Positions 1 through 11,361 of a DNA stretch of 64,000 nt are shown in pieces. Each line of letters starts with the position of its first letter. The stretch's first letter is position 1. The notes below the pieces were generated by a model. It ran no database searches. It saw nothing but the letters and a program-made list of their open reading frames with translations, and was not told the DNA's origin. Source of the DNA: Gautieria morchelliformis (taxonomy: Eukaryota; Basidiomycota; Agaricomycetes; Gomphales; Gomphaceae). The position numbers were made by a program, and so were the translations under genes. The stretch covers positions 62,001 to 126,000 of the forward strand of contig WHVA01000241.1 of NCBI GenBank assembly GCA_015179125.1, read 5' to 3'.

Positions 1-47
1 AAACTCAGCTCAGTAGGGTAATCGTCATGTCTTACTGTACTGTACTG

Positions 48-1234
48 TTACACCTCATCTTCAAACTGTTCAATAGCTTCCTTTGCCCTCCGTTCTGCTT
101 CCTCTTTCAAGTCACTCGGCACTGCGAGGTGCCGTCCCTCTGTCTCGTCTCCAATCCAAGACATCTCGAGTTCAAACTCCTTGTCTTTGGCGTCATCATG
201 CACTAAGTAGATGCTGTGACATCGGGGTGAAAGCAGAACCGGAAGAGTAAACCACCGGTGGGGTTCCGGATGTTTCGACACAGATAAGTGCACAGTCGAT
301 ATTAGGAAAAGTAGCATGGAACAGTGATAGGTATCGGGTCAGCAAAACAAAGGATAGCTAGACGTATGGACGAGATACGAACATTCTAGCCGCCTCCATT
401 ACAGCCTCACGCGTCGTCAACTCTGGCAACCTTAATTTTTCAAGTTCGGTCTTTGCAAGCTGACGTCCCTTGCCGACTGCGGCACCATTATATCCCTGTT
501 CCCAATAGTTAGCAATATAACTCGTAGATTCCAACGTGAAAATTTACATAGAAGACCCCACTGGGCTCAATAACGAACAACGCAGGTCCCTCCTTGTCCA
601 CTGCAGCGAGTATTGAGCTAATGCCGAAAGGTCGCACTGACGAATATAACGTGTACGCTTGAACATATAGTCCCAGGCGGTCGGCCACAGACTGTGAAGA
701 TTCGTGACAGGTGTGCTCGCCTAAAACCAAGTCCAGTGCTCACTTTCAGCGTTGGTGGTGATCTATAAGTGTCTCGTAGATTCTGCGCCTCATCACGTGC
801 TCTATTGGCAAGATGTCGCCCATCTGCTAATAATCCTGCTGTCGCCTGTACCCATCCACTTAAGCTGCTCAAGTGCGTGCTAGAGAACGAATCGACATAC
901 CAAACCAATATGACGATCAATAGTCTGAATACGTCTATTTGCTTCAGGGACCAGTAGTTTCGAGTGAACGAGCTTTTCCACTGCGAGCACAACGCCATCT
1001 TTTACACGTAGTCCAATAGCAGTCCTGAAGAATAGAATACTAGTGAGTAACTTGTCTACATACCTAAAGGGCATCACCAACCCCGAGTTTTCTACTGCCT
1101 TGTTCGCGTATTCTACTTGGAATATGCGTCCATCTGGTGAGTACGTCGATGCGCTAAGATCATAACCTGAGAGTGTGTAAAATTCCGTAGAATATACAAA
1201 CAACAACCGTCCTACCTGTTCCAATACTAGTCAT
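48..1234 (-). CDS. PSMA3: 20S proteasome subunit alpha type-3 (alpha7, Pre10)
   Basis: This encodes an alpha-ring subunit of the 20S proteasome core, which degrades ubiquitinated proteins in nucleus and cytosol. The start is the ATG at 1232-1234, giving MTSIG. An intron at 1167-1215 then joins to [21 protein letters not shown], the alpha-subunit N-terminal signature. Later exons read [38 protein letters not shown] and [13 protein letters not shown]. The last exon (TAA at 48-50) reads [18 protein letters not shown] and ends in an acidic, Glu-rich tail, as usual for alpha7. Several short introns split the gene. The exons follow family length and order with no visible break. It is divergent from NUP82, with only 97 bp between the two ATGs. 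Family assignment is firm; some splice sites in the middle were not resolved base by base. Confidence 0.93.
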
Positions 1235-1331
1235 GTTGGAGAGAGAAACCGAAGGGTAGAATGGGACGCGTCACGTTGAAACGCGCGTCGAGATCCACCC
1301 ACACTCATCCACAACCTCCTTATCTGCCACA
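1235..1331. promoter_or_regulatory. Compact bidirectional promoter, PSMA3 / NUP82
   Basis: Only 97 bp separate the ATG of PSMA3 (-) from that of NUP82 (+), so both 5' UTRs and core promoters must share this interval. It contains ACGCGT near 1266-1271, the MluI cell-cycle box core, and a second GCGCG cluster just downstream. No clear TATA box is visible. Whether the ACGCGT is used is inference. Confidence 0.6.
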
Positions 1332-4300
1332 ATGCTATTAGACCAAGCCGAATTTCTACGCGGCCATCCTATATTCGCGAGAAACCCACTTGAAACGCCT
1401 TCCGATCTGTCTTTGAACAACCTGTCAAGTTTTAAAGAATCGCGGAGTCTCTCTACTAATCTCAAACACAGTTCCCGGAATGGTGTAGGAAGACGTACAA
1501 TCATGGCACTGCGCGAATCTGACCTCTTACTGGCCGTGGGCAGTGAGATCAGAATCACTTCTTTGTCTGACCCAAGAGGCCTCAATCAGCAGCAAAGGTC
1601 TTACAAAGTGTGCTATTATGCGTGCAGTCTATCTTGACGCGACTCACTGCCACATGTAGACGTTATACACACCAAATGTCGAATTTGAAATACGCCAATT
1701 GACCGTTAATCATAACGGAAAGCTATTGGCTGTTGCAGGAAGTCATCAAGTCGCGGTCGTCTCATTGCCTCGTGCTGGCTACTCCAAGCTTGTTACGTCC
1801 CAAGTTGACTGTCGGTGAGCCTCCATCAAACTTGCCTATATTGAATGGGATTCCTCAATACTCTAAAGAACTATTCAGGTTGGCCAGTTCCACCACGCGA
1901 CGAGCTCGGCCGCGCCAGTGGCAAAGGTTGAATGGCACCCGTGGGGCAAGAGCGCATGCACACTGCTTGTCATGACAGTCGATGGCACGTTCCGGTGTGC
2001 TTTCTGTTGCTCCTTTTTCCTACACGTTGCTGAGTGATACGGTCAGAGAATACGATATGTCTATGGATCCGGAAGAGCCCCAACAGACACTATCATTCAT
2101 GCCTGAGCGTTCACGAGCCTCATCATTCAGAGGTGACAGCTCATCGCGTGACGTGGTGTCTTTCTGTCTGGGCAATGGAAAAGCTGATTGGGGTCCCTTG
2201 ACGGTTTATGCACTGACGAAGAGTGGAGACATTTGGGCTATGTGTCCATTTATGCCGTCCAATGCGTGTGTCTAAGTCCTTACGTCGGCATGTTCTTAGC
2301 ATTCTGACCCCAAAAAATCATCAGGATGGTTCCTTCGGCCTACATACACGCCCTGGAATACTTCGTGCGGGCAAAGGAAGAGAGTGCTGCTTACCCCCAA
2401 GCACATTCCGAGTTGGACGCAAGTTCCTCGCGTAACGGACCATCCCTTTCTACCTTATACGCTTACCAGCTCAAATATGTCGTCTCCCTGTCAAAGCAAC
2501 TCCCTGAAACGCCGTCAACTTTATTCCCCTCCCCTTCCCGATCCGTGCCAGTAACCGCCCCATCAATTGTAAAGCCTCGGCCAGTGCGACAGGGTCCGTT
2601 TTTATTTCAACCAGCACCCCGAGAGTTAGATCAGGGACAAGGTGGGAGTGCAACAGATATGGTATACATCACCGTCGAAGGGACTTCTCTTCTCCATCCG
2701 GACGAAGATGGTAGTGGGGAAAGACTGGGCATTTTTGCCGTGGCGTTTTCTGATGGTAAAATTGATATTTGTCTTGATGTGGAGAAGATTGAAGCAATGT
2801 GGGAGACAAGTCGAGTGAGTGGACATGTTCACCCCTACACTCGTGGTCAACAAAAACTATGACAGTTCTCATCCGCCGACACCCCTACCAATGAGCTGCC
2901 TATGGTAGCCGTCTACGAGACAATTGACCTTGGCTTGGTGTCGATGCTGTCGCGATTGCCATCAACCCAACCAGCCTCTTGGTTAGGGAAGCAGCAAACA
3001 ACCTCGAGGGACCACCTAGAACTACTTCAGGCTAATCACCCAGTCTTTGTGTCCGATCCGATATACCAAGACACCATATATCTCTATCATGCTTTTGGTG
3101 TTCACTGTTTAAACATGAGCTGTTGGCTGCAGCCGTTAGCGAGGTCTTTACGAAATGACGTTAGTCTCCAGGTGGAAAGACTTGTCAATGGCGGTATAGG
3201 TACCGAGGTCACCTGCCTGCTGGATACATTTTCGCAGGAATCAAAGTATGTCGTTTAATATCGTAAAAGTCGTCGTCGCTGACTGTTAGTTGATTTACTC
3301 CAGATCGTCCCAGCCCGTTGCTAGCGTCGTGCTCCCCAATGACGTCTACCTCTCCTACAGTTTGTTTGCGATCATGAATTCACTGGACATCCACATACTC
3401 GAGCTTGATTTGCGTGTCGAGGCGGAGTCCCCCACGGACAACCATCCACAACCACTTCCTGATGTAAGTTCTCTTCCACCTTCAGTCTTACTGTCGGTGC
3501 CTGGCGTCGAAGCCCAAAACCCATCATTGGTCTCCCTGCTGTCTAAGGAGTCGTACGACTTTCCACGAGCGATTTCTATGGCAGCCATTGACGATGTACG
3601 GAAGCTCGGGCTGCCAACATCGGCCAAGACCCGGCAAGAAATTGAAATCACTCCAGAATTATTGAGACAATTTGTCACTACCGTCCATCGCTTTCAAGGC
3701 CACATCAGAGACATCCACATGGCGCTGCACGGGCTCCAAAATCGGCTAATGCTGCAGGACAAGGAGTTTCAGCGACAGCAGGAAAAATATGTCGAGATCG
3801 TCAAGAGGACGGAGAGGTTAAAGAGCTCAGAAAATGACAGGATCAAGCAAAGATTCGAGCAGACGACCAGTCAGCAAAAGCGGCTCCTAGGAAGGTGCGA
3901 CAAGTTGTTGCAGGCATTCATGGACACTAGCTCGCCCGTACTCAACGAACACGAGAAGAGATGGTTCGCGGAGTTGAGAAGGATGAAGGCCGATGTTTTG
4001 GGTGAAGGCAACTATGATTCAGCCTCACTGAAGGCTCGCACGGAAACAGTATGTCTTTGCATCAGGTTGTTTGTTCAATAACTCATGAGACTTGCAGCTT
4101 TCAAATAAGCTGGAATATTATTTGCCGAGCTTGCAGGAATTAGCCAAATTAGAGGAACAGCGGCGAGAAGAAGCAGCACGCAACCCTGTGGTGCTAGGTC
4201 GTGCACAAGAGCTCAGGATCATGCTTCGGTTGGGGGAACAGTGAGTCGGTCCACTTACATTTTGATACTAATGACTTATGGTTCAATGTTAGCAAAAAAA

Positions 4301-4386
4301 TGCTATCCGATGCGGTACAGAGCGTGGAGCAACTGGCTCAAAGGATGAATGTAGATCTCGAATGCGTTCCAAATTTAGGATTGTAG
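1332..4386 (+). CDS. NUP82: Nucleoporin Nup82/Nup88 family
   Basis: This is a structural nucleoporin of the cytoplasmic face of the nuclear pore, the Nup82/Nup88 complex that anchors mRNA-export factors. The start is the ATG at 1332. The N-terminal half is a beta-propeller: exons read LYTPNVEFEIRQLTVNHNGK, then VEWHPWGKSACTLLVMTVDG, then a segment containing ALTKSGDIWAMCPFMPS and YIHALEYFVRAKE. The C-terminal third (from about 3600) is a long coiled coil rich in Gln, Glu, Lys and Arg, beginning near LLRQFVTTVHRFQGHIRDIH and ending ...CVPNLGL with TAG at 4384-4386. Introns are about 50-65 nt, for example the one after TSQVDCR starting near 1813. The coiled coil is the part that in yeast assembles with Nup159 and Nsp1. 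The next gene starts 109 bp downstream on the same strand. Confidence 0.85.
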
Positions 4387-4495
4387 TGTGTCATGTACTT
4401 GTGTGGGCCCAGAACCCTCATGTTTCCCGCAAGGACCTAGTCCTAGCGAATATTAATGGCGCCCTTTCTTTCCTTCTGTCTCTCCTACCAGCCAT

Positions 4496-5365
4496 ATGGA
4501 AAACCTTCAAAATGGCGAAGATAAGCAGCAAGAACCTATTATCTCTGCCTTATTTTGTGCGCCAGAGGCTGATCTCCTCCTCTGCTCTTCGGATCGCGTC
4601 GAACTTCGCGTGTTCAGCCGTATACTCATAGAGGCCTCGCCCATATTTCGCGACATGACTTCCCTGCCAAAGCCCACGGCGGGCTTATCTCCCACGGGCG
4701 TGGTCAATCGAGTCGACCTCGATGAGGACCGCGAAACATTGGAATTGCTCTTACAGTTTCTGTATCCGATGCGAGATCCTCAGGTGTCCAAGTTGGATGT
4801 TCTCAAACGACTTATGAAGGCGGCCGACAAGTACATCCTTGACGGTGTAACGCACTCGCTCAAGCGCATCCTCGTCTCGCCGGCATTTGTCGACGAGGAG
4901 CCTCTACGCGTGTATGCACTTGCATGCATGTACGGGCACGAGGCAGAAGCCAAAATCGCGTCACGGCACTGCTTGAAGATCGACATACTAGTCCAGGCAG
5001 AGCTGTACGAGGAGCTCAGCATGATCTCGGGACGCGATCTCCTCCGCCTAATCAAGCTGCATCAGACGAGGGCGGCAGCGATTCTCGAAATTCTGAACGG
5101 CTATGGCCCATCGTTCTGCACAGGGCATGGATCGTCTAGTGGTGGGCCATTATGGTGGACCGAATTCAAGACTAGGGCAAAGGACGAGTTGCGCGTTCGC
5201 CCCATGACGGATACTATCCTACAACCTGCACTTATGGCCTCATGCGTCAATTATGCGTTCAATGGCGGGTGCCAGCAGTGTCCCATGAACTATTTGTCGA
5301 ACGCTACGCAGGCGCGTCTGGAGCACATAAAAACCCTGATCGATGCACTTCCAGACACTGTATAA
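4496..5365 (+). CDS. BTB/POZ domain protein, intronless
   Basis: A 289-residue single-exon frame starts with ATG at 4496. Residues 20-115 look like a BTB/POZ fold of the type common in Agaricomycetes: DLLLCSSDRVELRVFSRILI, then an insertion, then RETLELLLQFLYPMRDPQ and LKRLMKAADKYILDGVTHSL. The rest is helical, with a BACK-like segment (EPLRVYALACMYGHEAEAKI) and a Cys-containing tail (NYAFNGGCQQCPMNYL). BTB domains mediate dimerisation and, in some proteins, binding to cullin-3. No kelch, MATH or zinc-finger partner domain is visible, so the target is unknown. Expanded families of such proteins are typical of mushroom-forming fungi. It lies 109 bp after NUP82 on the same strand and may share its upstream chromatin, but nothing shows co-regulation. 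Confidence 0.75.
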   Translation: MENLQNGEDKQQEPIISALFCAPEADLLLCSSDRVELRVFSRILIEASPIFRDMTSLPKPTAGLSPTGVVNRVDLDEDRETLELLLQFLYPMRDPQVSKLDVLKRLMKAADKYILDGVTHSLKRILVSPAFVDEEPLRVYALACMYGHEAEAKIASRHCLKIDILVQAELYEELSMISGRDLLRLIKLHQTRAAAILEILNGYGPSFCTGHGSSSGGPLWWTEFKTRAKDELRVRPMTDTILQPALMASCVNYAFNGGCQQCPMNYLSNATQARLEHIKTLIDALPDTV

Positions 5366-5618
5366 GGCACGGTTGCGGACTGACTCGGATAGTCAGTGAC
5401 TCTACTTTTATTTTAAGACTGGAGTTTTCAAACAAGCCTTTGTCCTTCACGCCAGCGGCCACGGAGTCCATTTAGAAGAGCGCGCTGGTGTTTGCAACTT
5501 TGTTTTCATGCCACGTGCAAGCCCTGTATATTAGCATTTCCACGCTACCTTTGAGACCGTGACCGCATGTCGTCTTCGCCGCGGCAGCAATATGCGCGCC
5601 TAATACACACGCACGACC

Positions 5619-6071
5619 ATGACAATAATACTTGGTCCTGATGACCCGAAGAGTGTGCCGCCGTCGTCGCCGCCGACGTACGCAGAGGTGGCTGCGTCGA
5701 GACCACGGCCGGCGGAGAGAGCAGCGCAACCCATAAACAGCGGTGCAGCGACACCCTCTTATGCTGCACAAAACCCGCAACCCCAGCCTGGACGTCAGCA
5801 GGCATACGAGCCCATGCCGGGCCCGCCTCCACAGCGTGTGTATGGCCCTACGCCGCTGGCCGCGTCCCATGCAGAGACAGGGACGGTGCTGCCATACTAT
5901 GACCCACGGTCGCCGTGGGCGATGCAGAGCGCGACGTCGAGGGCGAGACGTCGCTTTTTCGCAGCGTTGTTCTGGGGATGTGTGATATGGCTCGCCGTCG
6001 GAAGCCTTGTTGGAGGCGTCGTGGACGACGCGGGGCGACGACGGGGAGGGGGATCGTGGGCAGTCGAGTAA
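5619..6071 (+). CDS. Small proline-rich single-pass membrane protein
   Basis: A 150-residue single-exon frame starts with ATG at 5619. The N-terminal 100 residues are rich in Pro, Ala, Ser and Gln and contain PPTYAEVAA, a PPxY-like motif of the kind bound by WW domains of Rsp5/Nedd4 ubiquitin ligases. Residues about 111-133 form one hydrophobic helix (FFAALFWGCVIWLAVGSLVG) preceded by Arg-rich RARRR. The last 15 residues are Arg/Gly-rich. With positives before the helix and no signal peptide, a tail-anchored or type II arrangement is possible. No family is recognised. Short PPxY tail proteins can act as ligase adaptors; that role here is inference. Codon composition is GC-rich like neighbouring genes, which supports coding. 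Confidence 0.5.
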   Translation: MTIILGPDDPKSVPPSSPPTYAEVAASRPRPAERAAQPINSGAATPSYAAQNPQPQPGRQQAYEPMPGPPPQRVYGPTPLAASHAETGTVLPYYDPRSPWAMQSATSRARRRFFAALFWGCVIWLAVGSLVGGVVDDAGRRRGGGSWAVE

Positions 6072-6511
6072 TAATTATGAAAGCATAATGTGTATGTGTT
6101 ACGAAATGTGTACGCTGTCTTCCGAGTGGAAAAAAGGACTGTGAAATCACGGAATCGATCACTCCTGAGCCGCGATGCCTTGAGTCCCGCCAGCACCCGC
6201 ACCCGCTCCTCGTCGTCTGCCCCCTCTTGCTCGCTGTCCTCCACGACGGCCACCGCGCTCTCACACACTCCAGTCTGACTCAGAGTGTCCCTTGGTCCGT
6301 GCGCCGCTGCAGGACTCCCCCGAGCACCCCTGTCCTCCTCGCTGTGTGGCTCGTCCCGGCTCTCCGTGCTCGTCGTGCGCGATGGCGAGCACACTATGCG
6401 TCATGTGCAGCATGTTCGCATTTTAATCGTGAAAGACCAGAGGCACGGGCAGCGAGCACAGCGTGCGGCTCGCTGTTCCTTTATTTGGGTGGTGTCCGGG
6501 GGCCACGTATA

Positions 6512-7327
6512 TGGTGTCTGGCCGTCCACTAACTTTTGCTGGGCTTCCCTCCTTTTTCCCCGAACTCTGACACTCCGCCGGAAGCCGCCCTCACCGTCAA
6601 ACACGTCGACCGACCACCCTTCCTCGTCGTCTCCAACATCACACACACACTCTCCCGCACCTCTCCCCCAGCCAATCCATATACTTCCAGCAGTCCCCGG
6701 CCATCAATCCCGTCGCCTTGCGCGTCTCGTTTCTCTGCCCTGAATATCACTCTCCTCGTCGTCGCGCCCGTTCCACGCGACCGCATCACACCTGTGTACT
6801 CCTACCCTCGTCTCCATAGACCGCGCTACACGTAGACACCGCGCGTCTCCACGCACCCTTGTTTATACGCGCACTACCTCGTCTTCTTTCTCTCGCCCTC
6901 TCGTCGCCACACATCCCGCTGTGCTACCCCAGAGCTTTCGCCCACACTGGCGTCCAACACCAGTCTCCGTTCCCCTCCCGTGTCTCCTTCCCACAGGACA
7001 GACGAGGATCTCATCAACAGATCTCTTCTAGACTCTATCGACGCTGACGTTGATACTAGCTCCCACGCATCCTCCCACTCCCCGTCATCCCAGCACGTCA
7101 ACCAGCCCCACTTTCGCATTACCAAGTCCAGTAACAACACCCCAATACCCATCGCCAACCAGCAACCAGTCCCATCTGTAGCCACATCCAGTTCTTCTCC
7201 CTCTCCCGCAAATTCGCCGTCTCTCCCGTACCCTTCCGTCCAGCAGACCACTACCCCCGCCTCTTCCACCTACTCCCAGTCAAATTCATCCCAGCACGAC
7301 CCCGCCTCGCCTCCCCATTTCACCTCC
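6512..7327 (+). promoter_or_regulatory. ATG-free pyrimidine-rich leader/promoter of the Scw1-like gene
   Basis: From 6512 to 7327 I find no ATG on the plus strand. The stretch is strongly C/T-rich, like promoters and long 5' UTRs of highly expressed fungal regulators. A good splice acceptor (TTCCCACAG, ending at 6996) precedes a frame that stays open into the first ATG at 7328. A spliced upstream exon or a long 5' UTR are both possible. The preceding interval, 6072-6511, holds the 3' end of the small membrane protein gene and nothing else I can identify. Confidence 0.5.
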
Positions 7328-10300
7328 ATGATTCCATCAGACGGCGCCAACAACATCATGTACCCAAATACGTCGTCTAATTCCGCCAGTCGTGGCAATC
7401 TAGATGCCCTTGACCCCTCCCTCAATGGTGCCCATCCCCAGCAATACAGGACCACTACTGCTTTCAATCCTGCATTTTCCGCTAACCCCATCCCCTTCTC
7501 CCCCACCTCTGCGCCTTCCCACGCTGGATTCAACGCACCGGGACCCTCCCCAAATCCTTCTTCCCAACAACAGCACCAACTCCAGCAGCCCCTGACCCAC
7601 CAGCGGCCTTATCGCTCCGAGTTGCCTACTCCCGCCCCCTTCCCCTCTCATTTCTCGGGTTCACAGAACAATTATCCAACTAAAGCTGATGTATTTGGCA
7701 CCTCTCAGTCCCTCGACACACTCGGGCGATATGAGTACGATGGATACGGGGATCCGGCCGCAAACTCCGTGCCGCAGCACGCTCACATACAACCACACCT
7801 CCCCGTGAAACAGCAGAACTACGGTGGCGCATTCGGTATGCCCACTCAGAGCGCCAGCACGGGGTCTGCCTTATTGCAAAGCCAGCAGGTGCAAGTCTCC
7901 AAGTTGTCCCAACAGGGACATTCGCAGGCGCAAGCCCCTCAGCAGCAGTCGCAGCCGCAGCAGGGCTTTGTCAGTAACGGTGGTACCGTTATCAACGGGA
8001 CGGGCGCGTATCTTAATGGCCAAGGACAGGGACAGGGGCCGCCACCACATCATAGTGGGATGCAGTCGACTGTGAACGGTATTGGATATGCGACGCCTGC
8101 TCATGGGCATTCGACGGGTCAGCATCCTATGCATCATGCTCCTGGTCCGGGGCCTGGGCCTGGGCCTGGACAGCCGCAGAATGTTGGGATACAGCATGGC
8201 CCTCCACAAGGCCAGCACCCTCAGCCGCAAAGCGTCCGCGGTGAGTCGTCTCAGGAAGAGATCTCCACAATCTTCGTGGTAGGCTTCCCCGAAGATATGC
8301 ATGTAAGTGACAATTGCAGCATGCTACTCATATCGGTACTTACCCCAGTTGACAGGAACGCGAATTCCAGAATATGTTCACGTTTTCGGTCGGATTCGAG
8401 GCTGCCACCCTTAAAATTCCGAACAAGGACTCTTCTGCGTACGGTCCGGCTGCCGGTGCCTCTGGTGCTGCCAGCACCCTCCGTCAGGCAGGCTTTATCC
8501 CCCCGTCTTCATCATACCCAAACAATGCCCACTCCCAAGGCGGCAATGCTCCGTATACCGGTGCTCAAGACCCTTACAACCTCGTAACGGTGAACTCTGG
8601 CGGTGTAGTCGTCGATGGACCGCAGGGCACGTCGTCCTCCTGGCAGCAGTCTGGCTCTTCTGACCAGTTCAGCGGCGACGCATCTCATTCCCAAGCTCCG
8701 GCAATGCCCCCCCGCAAACAGATCATTGGCTTCGCCAAGTTCCGCTCGCGCCAGGAGGCCCTAGACGCTCGAGATGTCCTACAAGGGCGTCGAGTTGACA
8801 TCGAGAAGGGAGCGGTTCTTAAGGCGGAGATGGCCAAGAAGAACCTCCATACGAAACGTGGCGTGGGACCATTAGGCCTTCCCCTTGCCTTGATGGGCGG
8901 TGGCGGTGTTGTCGGGCCCGATATGTTGGCAGGCGTGCCCGGGTTTATGGGCGCGAGTGCGCCTGCCCCAGCACCGACTTCGGCTCAGGTTCAGCCTGGT
9001 GATCCGCTGACTGCCAGAGATCGCCAATTGGGCGTGCTTGGTGCCATGGGATTGGGAGGAATAGCCAGGCGGCAGGATACCAGAGAGGACGAGAAGGAGA
9101 GAAGGGATATAACGCAGCAGCAGCAGGAGCGGCCGAGGGAGGATGACGATCGTCGCCGGAAGGAGCAGGAGATGGAACGTGAGCGGAACAATAAGTTGAG
9201 GATGACAAACGCCACTCTTTACGATGCGTTTCATTCCGTGCCCATGGGTCAGCAACATGCAGGGTCCTCTGTGAATGGAACGGGATCTTCGTCGCAATCC
9301 ACATTGACTCCTGGCCCTGGGTATGCGGATCCCAGCTCTACTTTTCCCGGCTACGGACTCCAGGCGAATGGCGGTGGAAATGGGTTCCAGGTGAACACTA
9401 ATGGCACCACTGGAAATGGCAATTTCGGTCAGAGCCACTTCCAGAACACCTTTTCCCCGTCGGGTCCAGATACATTTGGTCAGTCTTCAGCGAGTGGTGG
9501 TAATGGTGGGGGCTCGTCGACGTGGGGACTTCCTTCCAAGCCTGCCGATGCCAGTCAAAAGACACCCGCTCTGCCATCCAACCTTCCGCCAAGGCCGCCT
9601 TCTTCACTGCAATCTAGCCCGCCGCCCAACTTTGACGCGCCATACCTCCCGTCGGGGGGCTCTGCACGGCCCTTGTATAGTGGCTCCGACTCTAGCACAT
9701 TCTCGCCATCCGAGTATTCTGCCGCACTACCCCCGATTGGACCCCGCCCCCGTGTACACTCTCCAGTTTTCGAAGGACAACCATACGGTGGTGCGTCAAA
9801 TGCGCAGCGGGGCGGATCGTCGCTTCCTCCGTCGAGCTCCTCCAGTGTGGCGGGGTCACAGAGCAGCCTTGAGGGCGAGTTCTCCCGCACTCTTACTGTC
9901 AGCACGCATCAGGGAATGACCTCGCCCCAATTACCTTCTCCAGGCTCTGGTGGCAGCTCGAACAATGCGAGGCAGGGTAACGCGTCGGATCAAAACCCTC
10001 CGGTAAGCAGACTACTAATTGATGACACGTTGGAGCTCAGTTTTGGTTTGCAGATTAATACGTTATACGTGGGCAATCTGCCGAACTCTCCTGCACCGAC
10101 GGGCTATCCTCCCAATTATCTCGAGGAGAGCTTACGGGCGTTGTTCTCTCGCTGTCCCGGCTATCGCAAGCTCTGCTTTCGCCAGAAAAGCAACGGACCA
10201 ATGTGCTTCGTTGAGGTGAGCGCCTCAGTTCAGACACTAATATCAGTACTGACAAGTCGATGGTATAGTTCGAAGATGTCAGTTACGCCACTAAGGCGTT

Positions 10301-10919
10301 GAGCGAGCTGTACGGACATCAACTGCATGGCTTCGTCAAGGGTGGCATTCGTCTATCTTTCTCTAAGAATCCACTCGGCGTTCGACCGACCGCTTCAAAC
10401 ACGAATAGTCATCAGGGCGGTCGAAGGGACGGAGGTCGAGAGTGGAACGGCCCCTCTCAACTCCAGCTACAGCAACAGCAACAGCAACAGCAGCCATCGC
10501 AGCCCAGCATGAATTATTCTTCCATCCACGATGCATTCCCATCCCGACCTACACAGTCACAACAGCAGGGGCTCTCGCTAGACATGGGATCAGGTAGGCA
10601 GATGCGCCATGAGCCCAGCGAGATGGGGTCGCCGAACCCTGTCTACAACTACAGCGTCTCACCACCACCATCCCGATTCTTCTCTCCTCCTCCGTCGTCG
10701 TCGCAGTCTTCGTTTGGATCAATGGGCCCATTGTCATCGAGCGCATTCCCGCGGGCATCAGCTCAAGGCAGTTTTAACCATCATTCTGCAGGGTTTGGTT
10801 CATCTCAGCATTCACCTCCGTATGGTACGGATGGAGGTGAACGTATCCGCTTCCAAGATCCCCCGCCGCATGGTTTTATCCCCTCTCCTGGTATAGAGAC
10901 CGCTACTCGTGTCGGCTAA
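7328..10919 (+). CDS. Scw1/Whi3-type RNA-binding protein with two RRMs
   Basis: This is a cytoplasmic mRNA-binding regulator related to fission yeast Scw1 (cell wall integrity, septation) and budding yeast Whi3. The N-terminal third is a Ser/Pro/Gln/Gly low-complexity region. RRM1 follows: [12 protein letters not shown] is joined across the intron 8303-8355 to [20 protein letters not shown] and, after a Ser/Gly insertion, [21 protein letters not shown] long disordered middle carries a charged helix (about 9080-9200). RRM2 is [13 protein letters not shown], then [18 protein letters not shown], then [20 protein letters not shown]. It is assembled across introns 10003-10053 and 10216-10268. A poly-Gln tract at 10471-10494 precedes the C-terminus (TAA 10917-10919). 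Polar low-complexity regions plus RRMs are typical of condensate-forming proteins. The start at 7328 is the first in-frame ATG; the frame is open further upstream, so the N-terminus could be longer through an extra exon. Confidence 0.85.
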
Positions 10920-11361
10920 TATTGGGCCGTGTAAGGATACCCTCACTGCGTTGTTCTCCATCTGTTCATCACCAGCATATTATGCAACTTTGCTTTCTCT
11001 CTCTTCCTTTTATTTCGGTCGCCTTTTCCAGACCACCTCCTTATTGATTTCTACATGACATCCTCATACACCATCTCAAATATTTTTTATCGCCCTCTCT
11101 TTCTCGTTCACGATGCTCAAGATTCACATTCTGATTTCATACATAATCCGCCTGCTCTCTCCTCATGTTGTCCAATCGCATCTTTCCACTTGACAAATTG
11201 TTGTTCTTGGCTTCTTGCATAACTGAATGTATAGTACTGAGCTTGCGAAGCTGCTTTACCGTCTTATGTAACTGCTAAAAATGAGTGATACATCAAGTAA
11301 ACAAGTCTATCAAAAACAAGTGCAGTACAATAGGATCAAGTGTCCCTGCTCTGACAATCAA
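10920..11361. other. Convergent 3' ends of Scw1-like gene and PSY2
   Basis: These 442 bp lie between two stop codons that face each other, so they hold the two 3' UTRs and polyadenylation regions. The sequence is T-rich after the Scw1-like gene. I see no further gene here. Confidence 0.6.

Noticed and set aside
5472..6394. Several minus-strand open frames (100-165 codons) opposite the small membrane protein gene and the following region.
   Set aside because: Arg/Ser-rich, without domains; they are the expected shadow of GC-rich coding and C/T-rich DNA on the other strand.
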